Of a stretch of DNA of 64,000 nucleotides, positions 46,901-59,099 are shown one piece after another; position 1 is the first letter of the stretch, and every line of letters starts with the position of its first letter. The notes beneath the pieces are model-generated. The model was not told where the DNA came from. It worked only from the letters and a program-made list of their open reading frames with translations, and ran no database searches. Position numbers and translations under genes: made by a program. Source of the DNA: Struthio camelus (taxonomy: Eukaryota; Chordata; Aves; Struthioniformes; Struthionidae); the NCBI RefSeq assembly GCF_040807025.1, contig NC_090952.1, positions 1,798,001 through 1,862,000 of the forward strand. The letters are read 5' to 3'.

Positions 46901-49084
46901 AGCGATGGCACACAGAGCTGGGCGACATGCATGTTGTGCGTGTGATGAGTGTGTGGTCAGCAGAGAGCCCGCCAGCCACATGTGGCCAGCCGGCAGCCGC
47001 ACAGCTGCACCACACTGGGGTGTCTGCCAGAATACAGTACTGCGAGTCCACTCTCCACAAGAGCCTGACAGCCTGCAGACAAGCATGGTACCCCGTGACG
47101 GTGCTCAAAAGGAAAGGCTGGAGCTTGAAGGGATGGGGCTACCCTACACGTGGTGTTTGCATTCAGGCTTTTAGCCACTGCCATTATATGGAAAAAGAAG
47201 TGGACTTTGCAGAGACCTAGCCAAACTTTTCAAGCCAACTCTAGCATCTGGGTGAGAGATGCTGGGTAGCAGAAATATATGTAAGGCCTTGTATGTAAGT
47301 GCATGATAACTTCAACACCAGTGAGAGCACACAGTTTTGCTAATGGAATAATAGGAATAATCAATTCCGAGTGCATTAGTGTGCTGGGTTCGAAAAGCTG
47401 CTAAAGTAGATGATGGCAATATTTTAGCATCAAGCAGCCTTACAAGATCAGAGGCATGTCCGGTGATAGCATATCGAAGGCCAGGAGCGTCTCGTTGGCT
47501 AACAGACTGAGCTATTCAGTGCAGGCAGCAGTACCTCACTGTACATGCATACCAATAGCATGGCTCAGGGACCAACAGCCACGTCCAAGGGCTGTGCTGG
47601 ATGTGGTTTCCACAGGATGAGCTCTCTGGGATCTGCTCTTCATCCTGTTAAGCCAAGGGGCTGGGAGCTCAGGACTGCTGCAGCCTTTACTTTGATAAGT
47701 AGCCAATATTAGTAAAAAAGAGCCTTGATCCCAAGCCCAGTCACTTTTCTTGCACGCATATTTCCTCTAACAGAATTAATGACTTCTCTGTGATTATTAA
47801 AGAGAAAGCCCGGCTGAAGGACAGGCTGGCCTATCTTTGGTGTAGTCTCTATTTGGCCTTGTAGATGGCAGAACTGCCTATTACAGGGTGAGACATGGAC
47901 CTGTGAGTGTGAAGAGTACAGTGCCAGCCCACCCATGTTCAGGGCAGCTGGGCATAGAGGAGTCCCCACTGGAAAGCTGCTTGCAGTTTTTCGCAGCTTT
48001 CAAAGTTCCTTTCCAAAGTGCAGGACGTCTCATGGGCCTGCTACATTGCAGGAGGGACACAGTACAGCATCACTTTCATGGCCTGCCCATCACAGCCGTC
48101 CAACCACTGGCGCTTCCTGGGGCTCTTTCTCACTGTGCAGCCAGGTAAACACGGCACAAACACAGGTCTGGAGGAGGACAAAATACAGATACCACTGAGC
48201 CAGATGTAGAACAGGGGAGGGAGGCAGGTTGACAGCAGTTGACAGGCACTGGGGGAACGGTGGGATGATCTCGCTGCTGTAGCAGCAAATCCTCACACGT
48301 GCGCCAGTGCTGGATGACTTGCAAGGCAGATCCGAAAGGTGGAGTGAGGCTGACAGTGAAAGATCAGGACCTGAACCTAAGGAGGGCAGGTCTTTCCTAG
48401 AAATGGCTTTCCTGGGAGCATTGGAGGACAGGACAAGTGGGCATGGAGGAAGGAGTCTTCTGACATGTCGTATGGCAATGGGACCCTTTTTTGGGAGCCC
48501 TGCACAGAACTGCCTGGCAGGACATGGGTGTTCATGGAAACTGAGAAGATGGAGTGCCTGGGAACCAGATGTACAGGCAGGAAGCTGGGTCCTCTGGCCT
48601 GCGGCAAGGCTTGTGTCACCTGGAGGCTTAGTCCCTTTAGCTCAGCTACTACGATGGTATAAGCAGTAGGAAGGTCCTACAGTAAATAAATAAGTGCTCT
48701 ACAGACAAATACATGCATACACAGCAGCCCAAGGGCCACACCACTGGAGCAGGTGGGGGATACCCAGGTTTAGATCCCTCTGTAGCCAAGAGGATATAAA
48801 GCCCTCTACAGAGCCAAGAAAATTTATCTGCCCAAGTGAGGAGCCAGGCTGGCTCCTAGACTCTCCTGGCTCCATGGGAAGCTGGGTCCAGCCCTGCTAC
48901 AGCCCGCCATCCCTTCAGTATCCTCTCCCCTCCATCCTGCAAGCCTTCTGCCTGTCTAGACACCTCCCTTGGGGCCGTCTCTAACACCGGGCTTCTCTCC
49001 CAAATGCTGCAGGTCCCTGCCGCAGGGCCCAGCATGCTCCAGCACATCTCACGCGAGCTCTCCACTTCCTCCCCCTAGGCGCAG

Positions 49085-49205
49085 GCGTGATATTGAATAG
49101 TCAGGCCAGTGCTGGGAGAAATGGATCCACTCAGAGATTCTTCCCGTTCACAATAGCATTTTATGACCTGTCAGACAGCCAATTTTTAATCCATTTAATG
49201 TGGCG
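49085..49205 (-). mobile_element. Ancient CR1/L3-type LINE fragment (reverse transcriptase)
   Basis: The minus strand translates to HIKWIKNWLSDRS, stop, NAIVNGKNL, stop, then LFNI. This follows the CR1/L3 reverse-transcriptase order of an HIKWIKNWL..R block, a VNG block and LFNI. Two to three stops show it is long dead. The surrounding sequence is too diverged to extend the boundaries. Confidence 0.75.
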
Positions 49206-50925
49206 GCACTTCTGTGTTATCCTTCGAGGTTCTTAATGGAAATGGCATGTGGCTCGCGGCATTTTCTGACATGTACAGACCAACCTGCCCCTTCCCCTCT
49301 CATCTCTGCGGCGCAGAGATAGCGCATCTCTGAGGCGCTATCCTGAAATCCCAGTACCCCACCCCACACCACGAGTGTGGCTTTGAGCTGGGCTTTAGGA
49401 ATGGTGCTTTTGGTGGGGGCTCCCACACTGGCCTCTGTCGGCCTGGGGCAGCCAGCGCATCCCGTCCCCGCCAGCTGTTGGCTTTGTTGTGTGAACGAAC
49501 GCTAAAGGAAATAGCACAGCCTGCCTCTCCAGATGTTGGATTTTGGGGGCAACTGGTCTTGTTCCCTGGGATGGAGAAGCTTGCGGCACCAGGACAGCGA
49601 ACATGGGAAGGAGCCTGCCAAGCGGAGGCCAAGTATGGGAACGGCCGAGCATCAGGACACGCACGGCTCAGCACCGTGGCTGCCCTAGGCCTGTCTCCCT
49701 GCCCCGCTCTGTGGGGCTGAGATCCTCACAGGTCCACGGGGCTGTAGCAACTGTGAACCTGCTGCAACTGTGAGCCTGGTGCTTGCTGGCTGACCCCCCC
49801 CCCCCCACCCCAGGACCACGCGGGCTGGTGGACTCTGGCGGGTGCTGGAGTAGTTGGTGCTCAGCCAAGGTGCACGTATGGCACATACTGCACCGTCTGC
49901 CCAGGTGAGAGGCAGTGGGAAGAGCTGGAGCACTAGGGAAAATGCCTCCTTTGGCAGTTTGGTGCTTTGCAGGGTGATGTTTCTGCTGCTAGGCAGGAAG
50001 AAACGTCCGCAAGCCCTTCTCTTCCATGGAAGGGATTTGGGAGATGGAGCTCCACCTCGTGTGGCTCAAAGGAGAGCCGGCACTGAGCAGCCACGGGGAG
50101 CCTCCCTGAGAGAGCACAGATGTGAGGCTGCCCATCAGACACGTCCCACCTCGGTGCCCCCACCCCGCAGGACGTGGGCGCAGCCTCATGCCCAGGCCCC
50201 AGCTGCAGGCAGAAGCTGAGAGAGGCAACGGTTGTCTCTCCCTGCTGGGATGTCTCCGTGTGCTCTGAAAACTGGCCACCCTCATTCTGGGCCCTGGTAG
50301 CTGCTCTCCCTGGGTCAAACTTGCCACTTTTTCACTGTCTCGTAAGCATTCTGCCCCCCCTCAAGCCCACCTCCATTGTCTTGGGGCTTCAGCCCTGGGA
50401 AAGCAAGGCACTGAACCAAACAGGGTGGAAATCCCTGTGCTTTATATCACCTGCATAGAAATACAGTGAGAGAGATGTGGGACAGCACCTGCTTCTCCCC
50501 TGGCCACGTTGGCCCATTCCCACACCGCCACGTTGTCTCTTCCTTGCTGTTGTCCCCCCGCCAGAGCTCCACTCGCCCTGTGGATGCTGGTTTCAGCGTT
50601 GGGCCGGTGATGCTGGGATTTCATGTCTCAGCTCCTTGCAAAGCCCTGAGGGATGGAGAGACAAAAATGAGCTCTCCATTGCCATGGAAATGTTTCAGGA
50701 ACTCCAGATATGGTGCTTGCTGCCGTGACCCCAGTCAGTTGGCTCCAGGGTACTGCAGCATGCCTAAGACACACTGGGATGCAGGGCTCCATGAACTGCT
50801 TGCACATGCTTGTGGGGCCTGGGAGCAGCCCTACAGTGGGGTGGGGAAAGCTTTATTTTGCCCTAAGGCTGGGGAGCAGCCTGGCCCCAGCACTGGAGGT
50901 GGCCCACCATCATGCCCACACAGGG

Positions 50926-51072
50926 ACTGTGCAGTTGTGCCACCCCAGTGGCCATCTGGCCCATGTACGGACAATCTGGCTGCACCGCTGCAGGGACTGT
51001 CTGGCTGTGCCACCGCAGGGACAGACTGGCCCATGCAGTGTTGGTGCAACTGTGCCACTGTGGGGATAGTCG
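50926..51072. repeat. Loose tandem repeat
   Basis: Variants of GGGACTGTCTGGCTGTGCCACC recur four to five times at irregular 30-45 bp spacing. It looks like a decayed minisatellite. Confidence 0.5.
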
Positions 51073-52899
51073 CTGTGTCACTGAGCTCCTGCTCACCACG
51101 AGGTGGCACCATGACCTCGCTGTGGAGCCTTCACATGGACCCTTCACCTCCCCTGTCCCCACAGGTCCCGGACCCACTCTGTGGGTGACAGATGCAAGGC
51201 GATGTCCCCCTGCCACACCATGCCAGTGACAACACTCTCCCAGCCATGCTTCTGGGGGACCCACGGTCCTGCTAGTTATGGGGTGGCAAATCAAACCCCA
51301 GCCCATCGCTGGCTCCCAGGGACTGGTCCTGCCAGAGCACTTCCAGAGCAGGAGGCCGAGGTGCAGGAACACCTGCTGGTCTCACCTCCATCCTCCCACT
51401 GCTCCCTGCCCCCCAATCTCTCACATGCCTCTGTGCAAGCTGAGACCTGACACATTCATGTCACGAAGGACCTCGGGCTGCCAGTGCCCCAGGCAGGAAC
51501 ATAACGCCTGCTCTTTGCCCCACAGTCACTTGCTCAGCATGCAGCTGGATGAGCCACAGAAGGGGGTGGTGGTGGGGAATCCTCTGCCCCAGCTGCCCAG
51601 AGCAGTGGGGATGGGCAGAGCCCAGGAGAACTGGACACATACACACACAGAGTGACACCAAAGCTGCCTGTAATTGTTATGGCAACAAAAGTTTCTCAAT
51701 GATATGAAATGCAATTGCCATGGCAACAGCCGGGCTGAGGTTTACTTCCATCCTGGTAATTAGTGAAATGTGCGGATGCTTCCTTCCCCTTCTCTCCAGG
51801 CCTGGTCCCTGCCCGGTGTGGGTACAAGCTCAGCACTCGCTGAGCCTTCGGCAGTGGCCGGGGCCCTGCTGCCCCGTCACCTCACTGCTTTGCCGCCATC
51901 CCTGGCTGTTGCCCACTGCAGGGCTGCATCTCCCAGCTGCGCTGGGGATGGCCCCACCTAGTGAAGGGCCTGCAGGGTGACAGGGATGTCCCCCAGCAAT
52001 CCTCACCTCACTGCCTGTTATTCCTAAGCCCTGAGCTTAATGGTGCAATGCCAAGAGCTCCCCTCTCCACCGCTGTCCCCAAAGCCACTCTCGTGTCTGA
52101 TGGGGCTGAGGGATGGGGCTGCCATGGCACACTGCAGATGTGTCATGGGCCTGCTGTGAGCCCTGCGTCCTGGACTTGCCTCCTGGCTGCGCATCCCGCC
52201 TCCTCCTCGCTGAGTGCTGCAACACTTGTCCCAGGCATGACAGGACAGCACCTGTTCTTTGGGGCTAGTATTGCAGCCCGAGCCCCAGCGAGGACTCCAC
52301 AGCCCCTGGGGGGTCCTAGGCTATGTGCCGAGGCGTGCTGTTCCTCGGGCAGCTCCCCCTTCCCTCCCCACTCCAAACAAACAAGCGTAAACAGGACAAA
52401 ACTCATCGGAAGGTGCATGTCCGGTGGGGCCCTTCTCTCCCATTAGCGGTTTCCTCGAAGACCCATCGGAGGAAGGTGTTGGGGAGTGCGTGGAGGGGAG
52501 ACATCCTCCCTTTGTGGGCTATTGTTAGCCTTCCGTCACCTGCAGAAGCCATCGGGTGACTCAAGCTGGGGCAACGCACTCCAGCAAACAGGATGCAAGG
52601 GAGAGAGGCAGAAAGGGCCGAAGACGCAGGAATGCGGAAGCAGCGTGGAAGGAATGCAGGGAGCCGGAGAAAATCCCCTGTGCCGGCGCAACCGGCAACT
52701 CCCGCCATGGTAGGCACAGCCACCGCGGGACACGGTGCCATGGCGGGGCCTGCACCCCAGGCGGCGGGCAGCCTTGCAGCCCACATCACTGGGCGCAGAA
52801 GCCCCCAGCCCTGTCGGCAGTGCACCGAGCTGCCTGGCCCCTCCCCCTCGCGCTCTAGGGGTGCGCGGGGCTTGGGGGGGCAAGGAGCTGCCCTACAAC

Positions 52900-53426
52900 C
52901 GCTCACGCAGGCAGCCGGAGGGTGCGGGCAAAGCTGCCAGCGTCTGAGGAGCAGGCGGGCCCGGCGGGCTGCGGCGGCGGGTGCCACAGCACACTGCAGG
53001 GACGAGGGGGAGGCCGGAGGGTGTCAGCTTCGTGGCAGGGCTACTGCAGCCGGGGGCCAGGTCGCCATGCACGCGCCCGCGGCCTGGGGGGAGGCCGAAC
53101 AGGCCAGCGCAGCGGGCAGCGCAGTACTAAACCGCAACCAGGCAGGCGTGGCCGCGGGTCGGTGTCAGCGACCGTTGGTGATTCCTGCCGAAGCTGCGCC
53201 AACGGCGCATTTGTGGCCCCGGACGCTGCGGCTGCCTGACGGCGGCGCGTGGAAACGCCGGCTCTGGGCGCCGGCTCTGCCTGGGAGGTGGTGGCGCCGG
53301 CGGCCGGGCGCTCAGCGCGTGGCGCCCGGCCTGGTCTGCGCCGAGGCCGCGCGAGGGGGCGGCCGGGTCGCCCCGCGCTCCGCGAGGCTGCCGCAGCCTG
53401 GGCCGCCGAGCGCCCTCCAGGGAACC
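52900..53426. promoter_or_regulatory. Orphan CpG island
   Basis: A compact block of very high CpG density abuts the CA-rich minisatellite, about 5.9 kb upstream of the APLN start codon. No coding exon of a known gene was found in it. It could be a distal APLN promoter, the start of a non-coding transcript, or GC-biased sequence without function. Confidence 0.5.
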
Positions 53427-55495
53427 CACTGCCCCCCACGCAGCCCCACACACCCCCACTGACCCCCACGCAGCCCCACACACACACACTGCCCCACACA
53501 CAGCCCCACACACCCCCACTGACCCACACGCAGCCCCCCACACACACACTGCCCCCCACGCAGCCCCCCACACCGCCACTGACCCACACGCAACGCCCCA
53601 CACCCCCACTGACCCACACGCAGCCCCACACACACACACTGCCCCACACACAGCCCCCCACACACACACTGCCCCCCACGCAGCCCCCCACACACACACT
53701 GCCCCCCCACGCAGCCCCGCACACCCCCACTGACCCACACGCAGCCCCACACACACACACTGCCCCACACACAGCCCCACACACACACACTGCCCCCCAT
53801 GCAGCCCCCCACACCGCCACTGACCCACACGCAACCCCCCACACTCCCACTGACCCACACGCAGCCCCACACACCCCCACTGCCCCACACGCAACCCCAC
53901 ACACCCCCACTGCCCCACACGCAGCCCCCCACCCCCACTGACCCACACGCAGCCCCACACACACACACTGCCCCACACGCAGCCCCACACACACCCACTG
54001 CCCTACACGCAGTCCCACATACCCCCACTGCCCCCCCCACAGCCCCCCACACCACTGCCCCCCCACAGCCCCACAGACACCCACTGCCCCCCCCACAGCC
54101 CCCCACACCACTGCCCCCCCACAGCCCCACACACACCCACTGACCCACACGCAGCCCTCCACCCCCACTGCCCCCCACACAGCCCCACACACACACACTG
54201 CCCCCCACGCAGCCCCACACACCCCCACTGACCCACACGCAACCCCCCACACCCCCACTGACCCACACGCAGCCCCACACACACACACTGCCCCCCACGC
54301 AGCCCCACACACCCCCACTGACCCACATGCAGCCCCACACACACACACTGACCCACACACAGCCCCACACACCCCCACTGACCCACACGCAGCCCCACAC
54401 ACACACACTGCCCCCCACGCAGCCCCCCACACCGCCACTGACCCACACGCAGCCCCACACACACACACTGCCCCCCACGCAGCCCCACACACACCCACTG
54501 CCCCCCAAGCATCCCCCCCACCCCCACTGCCCCACACGCAGCCCCACACACACTCCCTGCCCCACACGCAGCCCCCCACACCCACTGCCCCACACGCAGC
54601 CCTCCACCCCCACTGCCCCCCACACAGCCCCACACACACACACTGCCCCCCACGCAGCCCCACACACCCCCACTGACCCACACGCAGCCCCACACACACA
54701 CACTGCCCCCCACGCAGCCCCACACACCCCCACTGACCCACACGCAACCCCCCACACCCCCACTGACCCACACGCAGCCCCACACACACACACTGCCCCC
54801 CACGCAGCCCCACACACCCCCACTGACCCACATGCAGCCCCACACACACACACTGACCCACACACAGCCCCACACACCCCCACTGACCCACACGCAGCCC
54901 CACACACACACACTGCCCCCCACGCAGCCCCACACACCCCCACTGCCCCACACGCAGCCCCACACACACCCACTGACCCACACGCAGCCCTCCACCCCCA
55001 CTGCCCCCCACACAGCCCCACACACCCCCACTGCCCCCCAAGCAGCCCTCCACCCTCACTGCCCCACACGCAGCCCCACACACACACACTGCCCCCCACG
55101 CAGCCCCCCCACACACCCCCTGCCCCACACGCAGCCCCACACACACCCACTGCCCCCCACGCAGCCCTCCACCCTCACTGCCCCACACGCAGCCCCACAC
55201 ACACACACTGCCCCACACGCAGCCCCCCCACCCCCACTGCCCCCCACACAGCCCCACACACACCCACTGCCCCCCAAGCATCCCCCCCACCCCCACTGCC
55301 CCACACGCAGCCCCCCCCACACTCCCTGCCCCACACGCAGCCCCCCACACCCACTGCCCCACACGCAGCCCCTCCACACCCACTGCCCCACACGCAGCCC
55401 CCCACCCCCACTGCCCCACATACATCCCACATACCCCTACTCCACCCCCACAGCCCCCCCCGTACTGCCCCCCATGCAGCCCCCCACCGCTACTG
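53427..55495. repeat. Minisatellite with CA/C-rich unit of about 30 bp
   Basis: About 65-70 copies of a unit near CACTGCCCCACACGCAGCCC plus ACACACACA run for about 2 kb. Two alternating variants, GACCCACACGCAG and GCCCCCCACGCAG, recur in longer blocks. For example, the segment starting near 54151 is repeated near 54598, a spacing of about 447 bp. The right end degrades into CCCCATGCAGCCCC variants. Long open frames across it on both strands are by-products of a stop-free unit. Confidence 0.95.
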
Positions 55496-55982
55496 CGCCC
55501 CCCTCAGTCCCTCTGTTCCCTCCCATTCGGCCGCCCGGCCCTGGACAGCGCCCCCCCCCCCCCGGCTGCCTGGGGCGCAGCTCTGCCCCGCACCGCACCG
55601 CGCGCAGAGGAGCAGCTCCCCGCCCCGCCCCAACTGAAATTGGAATAGGCTCATCAGCAGAGGGAAGATACGACCCCCCCCGCCAGGTTCGCTGGGGGGA
55701 GGCTGTCAGCCGGGGTCTCCAGAGGGACCTGCACAAGCATTTCCTCCCCCCCCCCCCCCGAGCACCATGTTGCCAAAGCGTAAATCCTAGTTTCTGCTGA
55801 GCGCCTGTGGGGTCGGCACTGCCGGGCAGCCTGGCCCCCCAGCGCGCAGCCGGGGCGTGCCGATGCCCCCCCCACCTCTGCCCGCAAGGCTCCCCAGCTC
55901 GGCGTCGAGTCACAAAGGCTGCCCGCCAGACGGCCCTGCTCCCCCCCCAAAACCTGGGCCACTTGCCCCAGCCACGCAGGCA

Positions 55983-56035
55983 TTTATCCTGGGCGCTGCA
56001 GGATTTATCCTGGTTTCTGCAGGATTAATTAATCC
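55983..56035. promoter_or_regulatory. 21-bp tandem repeats ending in a TAATCC palindrome
   Basis: Two similar 21 bp units built on TTTATCCTGG and CTGCAGGA are followed by the perfect 14 bp palindrome GGATTAATTAATCC at 56022-56035. The palindrome holds two inverted TAATCC cores, the type bound by OTX/PITX-class homeodomains. It lies about 3.25 kb upstream of the APLN start codon. Enhancer function is only a guess. Confidence 0.4.
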
Positions 56036-56694
56036 AACCGGCTCGGCGAAAGGCCGCAGGCAAGCGGGGGAGCGGGCAAGAGCCAGGCAGCCCCGCAGCA
56101 AGACAGGCAGCGGCTCAGCCCCACTGCTCGGGGGCAGTCTTTGCCAGCTCGGGCCCCCGAGCGTCACCTGAGCGACTCGGGCTCCGGCAGGCACAGGCGA
56201 GGGGGAGCTGCCGCCTGGGCCGGAGGCGCAGCGCCTGCCCGCCACGTCCCACAGGCGTCGCAGCCTTTTGAGCAAGCAAGGGGCAAACTCACGAAACACC
56301 CGTTTCAATGCAAGACATCCTACTGGCTCGGTGTGCTTCTGTGTTTACCACCAGCAATTGCCATGACACCGAGGCTGGCTGGGCTCCTGGCTAGCCCTGG
56401 CCACCTGGGCTCAATTAGGAGCGCTGCCACGGGCTCTCGGCGCTCGCATGGCAGCCAGGCCACGTGACGCTCGCGCCCGGAGCCCAGGCCTCAGCGCGCA
56501 GACATGCCCGGGTGCGTGGCGGGCGCTGGGCGCAGCCACCTGTAGTGCTCGCAACTGCTCCGCGACCCTGCTTTGGCCTGTGCTGCTGGGAGCTGGGGGT
56601 GAAAGCGCCCAGCCCAGCAGTCCGTCTGTCTGTACCCGCACAGATGAACGCGGTGCCCAGGCCCCCCCCGCCGGCTATCACTCCCTGGCCAGGC

Positions 56695-58860
56695 TGGCAG
56701 CAGTGCTGGGGTGCCAGGGCCAGGCGGGGAGGGACCACCAGGACACGGGGTCCTGGGGGCGAGATGGCAGCACCTCAGGGCCAGGCTGGGGGGGGACCAC
56801 CAGGACACGGGGTGCTGGGGGCGGGATGGCGGGGGGACGGCAGCACCTCAGGGCCAGGCGGGGGGGGGACCACCAGGACACGGGGTCCTGGGGGCGGGAT
56901 GGCGGGGGGACGGCAGCACCTCAGGGCCAGGCTGGGGGGGGACCACCAGGACACGGGGTCCTGGGGGCGGGCTGGCGGGGGGACGGCAGCACCTCAGGGC
57001 CAGGCTGGGGGGGGACCACCAGGACACGGGGTGCTGGGGGCGAGATGGTGGGGGGACGGCAGCACCTCAGGGCCAGGCTGGGGGGGGACCACCAGGACAC
57101 GGGGTCCTGGGGGCGGGATGGCAGCACCTCAGGGCCAGGCGGGGGGGGGACCACCAGGACACAGGGTCCTGGGGGCGGGCTGGCGGGGGGACGGCAGCAC
57201 CTCAGGGCCAGGCTGGGGGGGGACCACCAGGACACGGGGTGCTGGGGGTGGGCTGGCGGGGGGACGGCAGCACCTCAGGGCCAGGCTGGGAGGGGGGACC
57301 ACCAGGACACGGGGTGCTGGGGGCGGGATGGCGGGGGGACGGCAGCACCTCAGGGCCAGGCTGGGGGGGGACCACCAGGACACGGGGTGCTGGGGGCGGG
57401 ATGGCGGGGGGACGGCAGCACCTCAGGGCCAGGCTGGGGGGGGACCACCAGGACACGGGGTCCGGGGGGCGAGATGGCGGGGGGACGGCAGCACCTCAGG
57501 GCCAGGCTGGGGGGGGACCACCAGGACACGGGGTGCTGGGGGCGGGATGGCGGGGGGACGGCAGCACCTCAGGGCCAGGCTGGGGGGGGACCACCAGGAC
57601 ACGGGGTCCTGGGGGTGGGATGGCGGGGGGACGGCAGCACCTCAGGGCCAGGCTGGGGGGGGACCACCAGGACACGGGGTCCTGGGGGCGGGCTGGCGGG
57701 GGGACGGCAGCACCTCAGGGCCAGGCAGGGGGGGACCACCAGGACACGGGGTGCTGGGGGCGGGATGGCGGGGGGACGGCAGCACCTCAGGGCCAGGCTG
57801 GGGGGGGACCACCAGGACACGGGGTGCTGGGGGCGGGATGGCAGCACCTCAGGGCCAGGCGGGGGGGGGACCACCAGGACACAGGGTCCTGGGGGCGGGC
57901 TGGCGGGGGGACGGCAGCACCTCAGGGCCAGGCTGGGGGGGGACCACCAGGACACGGGGTGCTGGGGGCGGGATGGCGGGGGGACGGCAGCACCTCAGGG
58001 CCAGGCTGGGGGGGGACCACCAGGACACGGGGTCCTGGGGGTGGGATGGCGGGGGGACGGCAGCACCTCAGGGCCAGGCTGGGGGGGGACCACCAGGACA
58101 CGGGGTCCTGGGGGCGGGCTGGCGGGGGGACGGCAGCACCTCAGGGCCAGGCGGGGGGGGACCACCAGGACACGGGGTGCTGGGGGCGGGATGGCGGGGG
58201 GACGGCAGCACCTCAGGGCCAGGCTGGGGGGGGACCACCAGGACACGGGGTGCTGGGGGCGGGATGGCAGCACCTCAGGGCCAGGCGGGGGGGGGACCAC
58301 CAGGACACAGGGTCCTGGGGGCGGGCTGGCGGGGGGACGGCAGCACCTCAGGGCCAGGCTGGGGGGGGACCACCAGGACACGGGGTGCTGGGGGCGGGAT
58401 GGCGGGGGGACGGCAGCACCTCAGGGCCAGGCTGGGGGGGGACCACCAGGACACGGGGTGCTGGGGGCGGGATGGCGGGGGGACGGCAGCACCTCAGGGC
58501 CAGGCGGGGGGGGACCACCAGGACACGGGGTGCTGGGGGCGGGATGGCGGGGGGACGGCAGCACCTCAGGGCCAGGCTGGGGGGGGACCACCAGGACACG
58601 GGGTCCTGGGGGCGGGCTGGCGGGGGGACGGCAGCACCTCAGGGCCAGGCTGGGGGGGGACCACCAGGACACGGGGTCCGGGGGGCGAGATGGCAGCACC
58701 TCAGGGCCAGGCGGGGGGGGGACCACCAGGACACGGGGTGCTGGGGGCGGGATGGCGGGGGGACGGCAGCACCTCAGGGCCAGGCGGGGGGGATGGCAGC
58801 ACCCCGGGCCGGGCCAGGAGGCAGTGCTGGGGTGCCAGGGCCAGGCGGGGAGGGCAGCCT
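56695..58860. repeat. G-rich 73-bp minisatellite with higher-order structure
   Basis: About 29 copies of a 73 bp unit (core GGGACCACCAGGACACGGGG, then GATGGCGGGGGGACGG, then CAGCACCTCAGGGCCAGG) fill 2.1 kb. Some units are about 62 bp because GGCGGGGGGACGG is missing. A marker variant with TGGGGGTGGGATGG at about 57606 recurs at about 58032, giving a six-unit higher-order period of about 426 bp. The sequence GCAGTGCTGGGGTGCCAGGG flanks the array on both sides, and degenerate relatives continue to about 59100. Because 73 is not divisible by three and the unit lacks stops, all three plus frames stay open. Confidence 0.95.
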
Positions 58861-59099
58861 GGTGTTCCTGGGCCGGGCTGGGGGAAACCCCAGCACCTGG
58901 GGCCAGGCCGGGGCCGATGCCGGCACCCCGGGGCTGCCGGGGCCATGTCAGGAGGGTTCCCAGGCCAGGCCAGGTAGGGGCTCCCAGTGGCCCGGGCCGG
59001 GACACGCGGGGGAGATGTCCAGGACCGGGGCCAGCTCGGGAGGGGAGTCCCCGCGGCCCGGGGCCAGGCCGGGCGGATGCGGGCGGCAGCCCGGCGGCT

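Larger units (their letters stand above)
43924..52880. other. Intergenic region upstream of XPNPEP2
   Basis: About 9 kb without a recognised gene. It should contain the XPNPEP2 promoter near 43.9-44.2 kb, but no TATA or CpG island marks it. Contents seen: a fossil CR1 reverse-transcriptase fragment (49085-49205), an exon-like stretch (47997-48145) and a loose tandem array near 50926-51070. Confidence 0.6.

Noticed and set aside
48600-48700. Possible tRNA-like stretch containing TTTAGCTCAGC
   Set aside because: No acceptor stem or T-arm consensus (GGTTCGA) at the right spacing, so a cloverleaf cannot be drawn.
53041-55637. Long frames on both strands (up to 794 codons) rich in His/Thr/Pro or Gly/Cys/Val
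   Set aside because: By-product of the CA/C-rich minisatellite, which lacks stops in several frames on both strands.
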